From: Notamacropus eugenii
Lineage: Eukaryota > Chordata > Mammalia > Diprotodontia > Macropodidae
Length of the DNA stretch: 64,000 nt
Direction of reading: 5' to 3'
Assembly: GCF_028372415.1 (NCBI RefSeq)
Contig: NC_092875.1
Location: forward strand, 352,552,225 to 352,616,224
Below, in pieces: positions 1-9,005 of the stretch; position 1 is the first letter of the stretch; every line of letters starts with the position of its first letter. The notes below the pieces were generated by a model that worked only from the letters and a program-made list of their open reading frames with translations, did not search any database and was not told the DNA's origin. The translations under genes and the position numbers were made by a program.

Positions 1-390
1 CTTTCCTCTTCACCTTGTTTTGTGGAAACATAGCAAGTTTTAACATCTTCAGTTTTATGACTAGAGAAGTTAGTTGTCTCTACTTTCCTAAGGCTATAAA
101 GATTTAGAATGAAAATAACAGATTGACCATTTGTAAAGCAGCTAGGTAGTACAGTGGAGAATGTTGACCTGGAGTCAATTTGGACAAAGGCTACTTGGTG
201 GAGCGGATTTTATTTTGCTCAGGGGGTAGCAGAATGATAGTGTCTTCCAAGAAAGGTAAGTAATCCAGCTAAGTATCATGGATCCAAAGCCTCATCGTAT
301 AGTTGTTTTATTCACCATTTCTCTCATCTCAAGACATTTCTCATGAACGGTCTAGCTTAGCTCATGACTTCTCTCTCTCTTTTTTAGCAT
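1..390. other. Unassigned non-coding sequence
   Basis: No coding frame or complete repeat is recognised. A short stretch at about 138-180 resembles the tRNA-derived head of a marsupial SINE (gcagctaggtagtacagtgg), but the body does not follow, so it is at most a fragment. The right edge runs into T-rich sequence that forms the tail of the neighbouring antisense LINE-1. Confidence 0.4.
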
Positions 391-1050
391 CTTTTTTTAG
401 ACTTTTTTAAATTAATTTACTTGTTTTCAGTTTTCTACAGTTACTTCTATAAGTCATAGATTTCCTCCCCCTTCCTCTACCTTCCTTCCCTGAGACAGAG
501 TGCAGTTTTATATGAGTTCTACACATACATGCTTATTAAGTACATTTTCACATTGGTCGTGTTGCATAGAAGAATTACAATGAATGGGAGAAACCATAAG
601 AAAAAAACAAAACAAAACACAACACAGGAAAAACAGGAGAAATCTGCTTCATTATGCAATCCAATTCCATAGTTCTTTCTCTAAATGTGGAAGGCATTTT
701 GCCTCAAGCTTCCATTGGGAATGTTTTAGGTCCTTGTGTTGCTATGAAGGGCTAAGTCTACCAGAAAAATTCCTCACACACTGTGGTTTTTACTGTGTAC
801 AAAGTTCTCCTAGTTCTGTTTCTTTCACTCAGCATCAGTTCATATAAGTCCTCTAGGCCTCTCTGAAGTCTTCCTGTTCATCATTTCTTATAGCAAAATA
901 GGATTCCATTACATTCATATACCACAACTTGTTCAGCCATTCCCCAGTTGATAGGCATCCCCTTGATTTCCAGTTCTTGGCCACCACAAAGAGAGCTGTT
1001 ATAAATATTTTTGTACATGTGGGATGCTTTCCCATTTTTATGATACTTAT
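391..1050 (-). mobile_element. 5'-truncated LINE-1 3' end, antisense
   Basis: A fragment of a marsupial LINE-1 lies in reverse orientation. It holds the T-rich antisense tail at the left, the 3' UTR, and the last part of ORF2 at the right. The 3' UTR matches the other L1 copies in this window (7.0, 23.3 and 43.3 kb), including the stretch around the former 'atgaatgggagaaacc' motif. The element is truncated at its 5' side near 1045. No exact target-site duplication was found. Confidence 0.88.
758..1035 (-). pseudogene. LINE-1 ORF2 C-terminal fragment
   Basis: Codons on the minus strand encode the extreme C-terminus of L1 ORF2p, with the motifs CTKIFITALFVVAKNWKSRG, GEWLNKLWYMNVM and RNDEQEDFREA. 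These are shared with the copies at 7.4, 23.9 and 43 kb. The homology continues to the family stop at about 758-760, but the open frame ends earlier, so the copy carries a disabling change. No endonuclease or reverse transcriptase domain is present. Non-functional. Confidence 0.85.
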
Positions 1051-1489
1051 GGCTTCTTAACTAATGATTCTTCTTTTGGGGTTTGTCAAGAATAAGCCAA
1101 CTGCATAAGCCCATCCACTGGGGAGACAGACTTATTAGCATAGATAAGTTGAAGGAATAAGTCTGGTTATATCACAAGATCAAAGATTTATGCATTACAG
1201 TCTCTTCAATATCTCATAGCATGGAGACAATGTACATCTTAACTCTTTTCTGGATTAAACTTTGTCCCCTACAATTTGAGGAGCTTGCTCAAGGCCTCAG
1301 AATAAAATGCTACTGGCAGAGCCAGGATACAATTTATAGTTTCTGTGCTCAATTCTATAAATACAGTGTATCACAGGATCCAAGTTGACTTACCTATGGT
1401 TCCAATTGAATCCTTTATGAAAAATCTAGGCCTTAACTTGTATTTCTTCTATAGATGAATTCTTGTCCTTGAGACAAATTAAAAGCCCA
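1051..1489. other. Unassigned non-coding sequence
   Basis: AT-rich sequence with no recognised repeat, open frame or RNA gene. Confidence 0.4.
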
Positions 1490-2095
1490 ATAGATAGAGT
1501 TTCTGGGTAATTGATAGACAATTTATTAACTAGGCTAGCAGATAATCAATAAATTGATGGTCAGTTTCTCTTGGTAACCAAAGACAAAACCATGGATATC
1601 CCTGAATACTTAATATAATAATAATATAAATAATACCTTTGGAAAAGGAGTTGACCCTGACAGGTGAAAATCAACCCTGAATGGTGAGCAATTAATGAGG
1701 GGGTGGACATATTAATGAGGAGGTGGGCTAAAATGCTTCAGTTCCTCCTGCTGAGAACATAACTTGATCATGAGACTTAGCTGCCGTCAGCAATCTGGAT
1801 AAAGGAATCAATTTCTACCCAAACCATTTTGGTTGATTTTCTCCTTCATGAGCTGAGTTCCTCTAGACTGCAAAGAAGAGGAGTAAAGTCAGGGGCTTAA
1901 TGCTTTAGGACTGGAATGATCCTAAATTAGATTCTATTTATACTATAAACAAAAGTAAGGTCCTCTGGGTGGGTAGGGTCCTGCCCAAAATCAGTTGTGG
2001 AGTGTGTACCCTGAGAATTAGGTCAATCTTTTCTATCGGCCTTATCCTCCAGAGACTGGTTGAATGATCTACTGATCATTCATGAATGGGGAAAT
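1490..2095 (-). mobile_element. Candidate endogenous retroviral LTR, antisense
   Basis: Read on the minus strand the order fits an LTR: a TATA-like stretch (complement of ctatttatactataaac, about 1935-1955) lies upstream of an AATAAA polyadenylation signal (complement of tttatt near 1525). The text also resembles a marsupial ERV LTR I remember, including the paired 'attaatgagg...ggtgg' motif at about 1693-1725. I could not define TG...CA ends or a duplication, and no internal retroviral genes adjoin it. Alternative: unique AT-rich sequence. Confidence 0.42.
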
Positions 2096-2486
2096 AGAAA
2101 GGAAAATCTTCAATCCTGATTCAATAATTGGTTATTAACATAATAGAAAAATAATCACTTCTCTCATCCTTTTGCTTTTTTCAGCACCTAACAGTGATGC
2201 AACAGAATTCCTCCCAGCTGTGGTACAAGCAGCCATCTAGGAAGAACACACACCAACCTGACCTCGTTTAGTCTATGGACTGTTACATTCAGAGTTACTG
2301 TGAACTGAGAGGGGAGAGATCCACAAACTTGGCATATGACAATTCCACTTGAATGTTTCTCTGGATCCATGACCTCATAGGTATGAGTAGTCACCCTACC
2401 CAGAAACCTTCTGAAACACACATGTATTCTCATCCTGTATGATTTTTGCCCATATACTCCCTTAAATCCTTTACAGAGGATCTGAT

Positions 2487-2737
2487 GTGAGACACCTCAG
2501 ACGCTTGACACTCACTAGCTGTGTGACCTTGGGCAAGTCACTTAACCCCAATTGCCTCATCCTGGGCCATCTCCAGTCATCCTGATGAATATCTGGTCAC
2601 TGGATTCAGATGGTTCTGGAGAAGAAGTGAGGCTGGTGACCTGCACAATACTCCCTCACTTAAAACAAAGTCAAGTGCAAGTCATGTCATTTCTCTGATG
2701 ACATGGCCTTCTTCAGCAATGGACAAACACACACACA
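2487..2737 (+). mobile_element. RTE-tailed tRNA-derived SINE (MAR1/WSINE1-like), head missing
   Basis: The sequence contains the SINE body (ctagctgtgtgaccttgggc, aagtcacttaaccccaattg) and the tail ending near ggccttcttcagcaatgg acaaac. It matches the complete copy at 57.2 kb almost throughout. The 5' tRNA-like head is missing or diverged. The tail resembles the 3' end of the RTE LINE copies at 28.9 and 49.3 kb, which is how such SINEs borrow RTE machinery. Ends in a short CA run. Confidence 0.85.
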
Positions 2738-3444
2738 CTGATCAGTTAGCTTTTTTTTTTTTAATATGGCAATCCTAATGTGTCTTAATAAGCTACAGTC
2801 ATTTTTTTTCTAATTTAATAGTATATTTAAGCAATGGATGGAAGGAAACTGTTAAGCAAATCCATATGTATCATTCATGGAAGAAGAAAAGGATAAGAAT
2901 AGATATAATAAAGTTGAGAGCAGTAGGAAGGAAAAGAAGCAGAAAATTGAAAAGGATGAAAGATTCCTGGTAAAATACTTCGTGCTAGAGGAAGGCGTTC
3001 CATTTCTCTAATTTCATCCTTCTCCAGGGGCTACTTTCCAAGAAGCATGCTTCTCCTGCCCCTTCCCTTACAGAAGTGAAGGATTTTTGATTAACTTCAG
3101 TGGTGGTCTCTTGGAAGATCCTCCATTAGATCATTATATTTCTGGTCCCTTTGGGCAAAGACATCTGTATGATTAAATGGGAAAGGCTCAGATTACTCCA
3201 ACAATATTCATTTGTGTTGTTCCCATTTCTGCCATGCTGCCTTTTGAGCTGGTGTGCCTCTGACATCAGCTCCAAAAGAGGTGGATACGTTTAATAGGAG
3301 CCCCGGGAACTGGAAAGCCACCCACCTCATGCCAGAATACATCACATGTAACTTACAACCTTTGAGAGAAATCGTGTTAGACTTAAACAGGAGTCAGTGA
3401 CTATGAATGCCTATCCAACATCGCTTTGTTTCTGTGAAAGAAAA
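2738..3444. other. Unassigned non-coding sequence
   Basis: A T12 run at about 2751-2762 is followed by AT-rich sequence. No coding frame longer than about 60 codons and no recognised repeat were seen. Confidence 0.4.
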
Positions 3445-3560
3445 GTAGCCATTTTCTTAGAGCCTCAGTTTCTTTATATATAAGATTAGAGCAATTAGAT
3501 TATTTTTAAGGTCCCCTCCAGCTCTAAGTTTCTATAATTCTGGGATTCTATGTTTCTAAG
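3445..3560 (+). mobile_element. MIR-type SINE 3' portion
   Basis: The order 'cctcagtttct...', then 'aggtcccctccagctctaag' and 'ttctgggattctatg' matches the 3' half of a MIR-type relic also seen at 4.62 and 20.65 kb. The head is not detectable. Confidence 0.6.
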
Positions 3561-3699
3561 ATATCATTAATGATCTTGAGACATCCGTGTTTGACTTAAG
3601 GATTTTCTCCAATTATTGGGTCTGAAAAACAGAGAGAACATTTGGTGACCTCATCTAAACAGTAACAGTTTCCTTCCATCCATTGGTGCTTCACTTTAT

Positions 3700-3935
3700 T
3701 TTGTTGCCTAGACTTGTGATTTCATTGGTGCAACCTCACCTCTAGGTAAGAAGATTCTACCAAAGGAGACTGGTAATAGTTCTGCAATTTATAGTCACAG
3801 AGAGTTGCCTGGAAACCCTGAGAAGCTAAGTGAGCCACCCAGTGTCTTAAGACCATCATGTCAGAAGTGATCTGCATCTAATTCATCCTACCTCGGAGAT
3901 GTTGCTCCTTTATCCACTGCCTCTCTTGCATCCAG
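3700..3935 (-). mobile_element. Ancient tRNA-derived SINE (MIR3-like), antisense
   Basis: Reverse-oriented SINE with 'agagagttgcctggaaac' in the body and 'tatccactgcctctct' at the right end, which is the complement of the tRNA-like head. Related antisense text is at 45.13-45.28 kb. Considerably diverged, so an old insertion. Confidence 0.55.
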
Positions 3936-4269
3936 ATTCCATTGAAATATTTAAGTTCGGTTAACAGACTGCAAAATATTTTAGCTAAAGGCTGTAATCC
4001 TGGGTAAGGACCATCAACATTTACCTGGAGGGCACTTTTCTTAACATTTTTAAAAATTTGATTTAATTGATGGAAATAAGAATTCTTTGCATATCAAATG
4101 CATGCTTTGAAAAGTGAGGCTTGAGATTTAGGGTAGACAGTTTCACTTAATGAAAATGGCAACCATCAATTTCTTTTATTTTGAAGACTCTGATTCAAAC
4201 TTTCTATCAGTTAGGTAAAGGAAAATTTTAAAACACAGAAATGATTTTAAAATGAATAAATGAATGAGT
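3936..4269. other. Unassigned non-coding sequence
   Basis: AT-rich, with no recognised gene or repeat. Confidence 0.35.
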
Positions 4270-4512
4270 AACAATAATAACAAATACGTAACATTTTTAT
4301 AATAATTACTATGTGCTAGGCATTATGCTAGACTCTTTAAAAATATTGTCTCAATGATCCTGACAACAACAGTAGGAGGTAGGTGCTATTAATATCCTCA
4401 TTTTACCGATAAGAAAACTGGGACAAACAAAAGTTAAGTCACTTTCCGAGGGTCACACAGCTAAGCAAGTTTTTGAAACTGGATCTGAACTCAGATCTTC
4501 CTGACTGTAGGT
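4270..4512 (-). mobile_element. MIR/CORE-type SINE, antisense
   Basis: Shows the antisense order typical of this family: 'actatgtgctaggcattatg', 'tcctcattttaccgataag', 'gggtcacacagctaagcaag', 'gaactcagatcttcctgact'. The whole body is present but the extreme head is missing. Confidence 0.72.
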
Positions 4513-4619
4513 TAAATGCTGGGGATACAAATAGAAAAGTGAGATAACACAAATAGTATGCTTCAATTGTAGAGTTTTATTGGGTTGACAGTTCAAACAG
4601 ACCATGTTTCAGGAAACAA

Positions 4620-4805
4620 CATGGTGTAGTAAAAAGAATGCTGTATCTGAAGCCAGGTGACCTTGAACTCCTAGCTCTGACTTACTAACTGTGTCACGAG
4701 CAAGTAACAATATATTTGAGACTTAGTCTCCTTATTTGTGAAATGACAGGGTTAAACCAGATGATCTTAAAGGTTCTTTCTAGCTATAAATCTATGATCC
4801 TATGA
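4620..4805 (+). mobile_element. MIR-type SINE
   Basis: Starts with a tRNA-like head (tggtgtagtaaaaagaatgc) and continues through 'ctgtgtcacgagcaagtaac' to 'tctatgatcctatgag'. The gggttaaaccagatgatctt stretch is characteristic of this branch. Diverged but close to full length. Confidence 0.68.
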
Positions 4806-5618
4806 GGTTTGAGACTGTAAATAATGATTGACTATATTATGGACTGTATGAGCATATAGGTTGTGTCTTCTCTTGTATCTCAGACAGCCAGTGCTTTATG
4901 CGGAATAAGTACATAATCCATGTTTAATGAACCAAATTATTCATTTAAAATTTAATGGGTCTTATAGATATTAAAGTAGCTAACATACACAAATAAGTTT
5001 CAGAAATAGTCCTTCTCAAATAAAATCCATTTTTTTTTTGAAAAGCAAACTGAAGAAATAGTTTAACTTGCTGAAAATTATACATTGTTTAGATTTTGGA
5101 TTTTGGAACAAGAGTATAAGCTTATAATTTTAGCAGCACTTTCCTTTGATCCTGATGAGATTGTTTAAAAAAATCTCTTCCTAATCCCCATACTGATAGA
5201 ATCAATGAGTATGGAGGGAGAGATACTTGCAAAGGCAAGGTGCCAAATAATTCATCTTAGCTATAAGACTTCTCTATAGCAGAGCCTCTCACAGTTCAGT
5301 GCCTTCCCTTTCCTTATTCCCTAGCCCCCAACCCAGGATATTGGATATCTTTCCTAATGAGATTTTGATGAATCTCTGAGTTTATCAGTGTAGATCCTTT
5401 CTTTAACAAAATCCAACCCTTACACACTTTTTTATCCTTTGTGAATCTTTTCCATGTTCTTTTATAAATCCTCCATAAAGCTAGGGACATTTTTCTGATC
5501 TTTTCATATTATGTAGATAGGTATCAATGGAGAATTCGGGTTGTCCATTGATTATCCCTCACTGACCCTACATGACCACCCACCTCCTTTTCCAGACTAA
5601 CACTTCTCTTCTTTATAT
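4806..5618. other. Unassigned non-coding sequence
   Basis: About 0.8 kb with no recognised repeat or gene. A T9 run is at about 5030. Confidence 0.4.
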
Positions 5619-5809
5619 CAGAGGTATCAAACACAGATTTTGGGTCAGGGAAATACCTCGAACACTTCCCAAACCAGACTAAAATGGAATTGGGAAATAG
5701 TTATCAAAATAAATTAAAATATAATAAAACATAAAGTTAATATAATATGTTATTTATCCTTTCCATACATTTTAATACCCCCCTCTTCTACTTGAGTTTG
5801 ACATCCCTG
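5619..5809. mobile_element. hAT-type MITE (191 bp) with degenerate 8-bp duplication
   Basis: The left end reads cagaggtatcaaacac and the right end gagtttgacatccctg. These are imperfect inverted terminal repeats that pair as CAG..GTxTCAAAC / GTTTGACAxCCCTG. The flanks are ctttatat (5611-5618) and ctttactt (5810-5817), 6 of 8 identical, consistent with an old 8-bp hAT target-site duplication. The interior is AT-rich and encodes nothing, so it is non-autonomous. Confidence 0.7.
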
Positions 5810-5934
5810 CTTTACTTGATCTCCCTGTGCAAGTCTTCATTGCTAACACTGCAGAGCCATCTCACATCTCTTACTTAGCCATTTAGTCATCTGAAATTTT
5901 GATTCCTTTTGGACCATGCTATTCTGTGTTTCAG

Positions 5935-6180
5935 TCAGTCATTCAATAAGCATTTTGTAAGCACCTACTATATTTGAGGTACTGAGAAACACTGAGAATG
6001 AAAAGAAAGGCCAAAGACAGTCCTTGTTATCAAGGAGCTCATAGTCTATGTACTCATTACAGAAAAAAAAAACAAAAACAAAATACCTATGTAGAAAAAA
6101 GATAGATACAGGATAAATTGGAGATAATCATTAAAGTGTTAAAGGGATCAGGAAAGACATAGTAGAAGATAGGATTCAGA
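5935..6180 (+). repeat. Ancient dispersed repeat, copy A (family not assigned)
   Basis: Starts 'cattcaataagcattttgta' and runs through 'aagcacctactatatttgag', 'ccttgttatcaaggagctc' and 'gatagatacaggataaattg'. The same order recurs at 6.3, 13.9, 38.8, 51.4, 53.9 and 54.8 kb, so it is a real interspersed family. I could not name it with certainty. Confidence 0.6.
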
Positions 6181-6297
6181 GCCATATATTACTGTAAAAA
6201 TCTGAGGGCTTATTTTAAAACAGAGAAAAATTTAGGGTCATTAAAAGTATTACAGAATTTTCTAAAATGCAATTCATATCACTTTTTTTCTACACAC

Positions 6298-6860
6298 TCC
6301 TTTATTCAACAAGAATTTATATGTATATAAAGTATATGTTGGGCACTACACTAAGCACTGGAGATCCAAAAACAAAATCATTCTTTCCCTAAAGAGTTTC
6401 AATTTTTGACATAAAAATGTAAAGCACATGAAGCATATTTACATAAATAGAAGATATATACACATGCAAAAAGAATGGGGGTGGCAGGCAGGAGCAAAGT
6501 GGAAGGGCACTGGCAATCAGGAGACTAAGTTAAGCTATTTGAGTTGAGGCTTGAAGAAAACTAGGAATTCTGTGGGGAAAGAGTAGAGGAGGGAACGTAG
6601 GACTGTAAAAAAGAAAGAAAACAGGAGATTGAATGCGGTGTACAGGGACTAGGCCAGTTTGGCTAAGGTGTTCAGATAAGAGATGGAAAGTAAGCAGGAG
6701 CCAGATATTAAACGGTTTAAATGTCAGGCTGAGGATTTTGTATTTTATCCTAAAGAGAGGTGGGAGCCCCTGAACTTTATGGAGCAGGGGAATGAAATAA
6801 TCTTATATGCTTTAGGAATATAAATTTAGCAGCTACCTGGAGGAGAAGCACAATGGGATA
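6298..6860 (+). repeat. Ancient dispersed repeat, copy B (longer)
   Basis: Begins like copy A ('gggcactacactaagcactg', 'gagatccaaaaacaaaatc') but extends further, with 'ggctgaggattttgtatttt', 'atcctaaagagaggtggg' and 'gagcaggggaatgaaataat'. This downstream part matches the segment at 60.0-60.2 kb in layout. No open reading frame. Confidence 0.58.
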
Positions 6861-6969
6861 TTGTATATTCTGTACTACAAGTGTCAAACACACAGCCTAT
6901 AACACTCCACAGTGTGACTTCATCCAGAATAAAACGTAGCCACCATGTGATTTTAATGTCTTGATGTAT

Positions 6970-8718
6970 TAATTTTTATTTTTAAAAATTTTTTTTAAAT
7001 TTTTTTTATTTTTATTTTTAATGTTCTACAATCACTACTATAAAACTTAGATATTTTCCCCCTACCTATCCCCCACCACTCCCCTCCCTCCCCAAGATGG
7101 GATATAATTCTGTATAGGATCTACATATACTTTCCTATTGAACACATTTTCACTATAGTCATGCTGTGTAGACAAACTAAAATAAATGGAAGAAATCATA
7201 TAACAAATCAAAACATGATACACAAAAACACGCATACACACAAACATGATCTGCTACATTCTGTGAATGACTTCCATAGTTCTTTCTCTGAGTGTGGAAG
7301 GAATTTTGCCTTAGAAAACCATTGGGATTTTTTTTTTTTAAGTTCTTGCATTATTACAAAGTTCCAAGTCTACCAGAAAAAACTTTCGCACACTGTGGTT
7401 GTTGCTGTGCACAAAGTTCTCCTGGTTCTTCTCCTTTCGCTCAGCATCAGATCATATAAGTCCTTCCAGGCCTCCCTGAAGTCTTCTTGTTCATCATTTC
7501 TTAAGGTGCAATAGTACTCCATTACATTCATATACCATAATTTATTCAGCCATTCTCCAATTGATGGGCATTCCCTTGACTTCCAGTTTTTGGCAACTAC
7601 AAACAGTGCTGCTATAAATATTTTTGTACTTGTGGGACCCTTTCCCATTTTTATGATCTCTTGGGGATACAGTCCTAGAAGTGATAATGCTGGGTCAGAG
7701 GGTATGCACATTTTTGTAGCCCTTTGGGCATAGTTCCAAACAGCTCTCCAGAATGGTTGGATGAGCTCACAGCTCCACCAACAATGAATTAGTGTTCCAA
7801 CTCTCCCACATTCTCTCCAGCATTTATCATTTTCTTGTTCTGTCATGTTTGCCAATCTTATAGGTGTGACGTGGTACCTCAGAGTTGTTTTGATTTGCAT
7901 CTCTCTAATCAATAGTGATTTAGAGTATTTTTTTTCATGTGATTATAGATATCTTTAATTTCTTCCTCTAACAATTGCCTGTTCATATCCTTTGACCATT
8001 TATCAATTGGGGAATGACTTGTATAGTTATACATTTGAGTCAGTTCTCTATATACTCTAGAAATGAGGCCTTTATCCCCTAGATTAGCTGTAAAAATTCT
8101 TTCCCAATTTACTACATCCCTCCAAATTTTGGTTGTACTGGGTTTGGTTGTGCAAAAACTTTTCAGTTTAATGTAATCAAAATTATCCATCTTGCATTTC
8201 ATAATGCTTTCTGTCTCTTCTTTAGTAAAAAATTCTTCCCTTCTCCATAAATCTGATAAATACACTATTCCTTGCTCCTTCAGTTTGTTCATGGTATCTA
8301 TCTTTATACCTAAATCATGTACCCATTTGGACTTTATTCTTGTGTACGGTGTCAGGCATGAGTCTATGCCTAGTTTCCACCACACTGTTATCCAGTTTTC
8401 CCAGCAATTTTTGTCGAACAGTGAGTTCTTATCCCAGAAGCTGGGGTCCTTGGGTTTATCAAACAGGAGGTTGCTATATTCCTTGCCTACTGTGTCTTGA
8501 GTGCCAATTCTATTCCACTTGTCTACCCCTCTGTTTCTTAGCCAAACCAAGTGGTTTTGATAATTGCTGCTTTATAGTACAATTTGAGGTCTGATTGTGC
8601 TAGGCCACCTTCCCAAGCATTTCTTTTTATTAGTCCCTTTGATATTCTGGACCTTTTGTTCTTCCAAATGAATTTTGATATTATTTTATCCAGCTCTAGA
8701 AAATAATTTAGGTAGCCC
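6970..8718 (-). mobile_element. 5'-truncated LINE-1, antisense (1.75 kb)
   Basis: At the left is a long T-rich antisense tail (6970-7020). Next comes the 3' UTR with a C-rich block (7053-7095, G-rich on the element's sense strand), then the C-terminal third of ORF2 to about 8718. Strong identity with the copies at 0.4, 23.3 and 42.4 kb shows the family was multiply active. Truncation at the 5' side is typical of L1 retrotransposition. No exact duplication was identified. Confidence 0.92.
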
Positions 8719-8720
8719 AC
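7370..8720 (-). pseudogene. LINE-1 ORF2 C-terminal third, frameshifted
   Basis: Three consecutive minus-strand frames tile one ORF2 relic. At 8538-8720 is the segment with KFIWKNKRSRI and LYYKAAIIKTTWFG. At 7909-8550 is the segment with DKWSKDMNRQLLEEEIKDIY. At 7370-7912 is the end with CWRECGRVGTLIHCWWSCEL, VVAKNWKSRECPSIGEW and the terminal ESFFW followed by a stop. The frames differ, so at least two net frameshifts separate them. The 5' endonuclease and reverse transcriptase regions are missing. The copy cannot encode an active enzyme. Confidence 0.9.
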
Positions 8721-9005
8721 AGCATCTTAAAATAGCAAGTTCCAATAACCAGGTTTCAGATATGACTATAATTTCACATTGGCTAAGGAACATCTTTTGA
8801 GGCAAGTTTTACATGGCTTACATGCCTTTCTATACATGTTCTAGTTCCTGATTAAATTACAATCATAAAATCAAATTTACCATTAAAACCTTAACTTTCC
8901 ATCAATGCCAAATTTTATCCAAGGTTACCTGACTCTAGAAAACTTAGACTAAAATTCTTTTCCCCAAATTAAAGATGTCTCTGATTTAGTCTCAGTAATT
9001 AATTC

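Noticed and set aside
6876..6965. Possible second copy of the 5.6-kb hAT MITE ('caagtgtcaaacacacagcc')
   Set aside because: Only the first 15-20 bases match, and the L1 tail follows. No right end or duplication found.
8192..8594. Plus-strand frames of 84-102 codons
   Set aside because: They are opposite-strand shadows of L1 ORF2.
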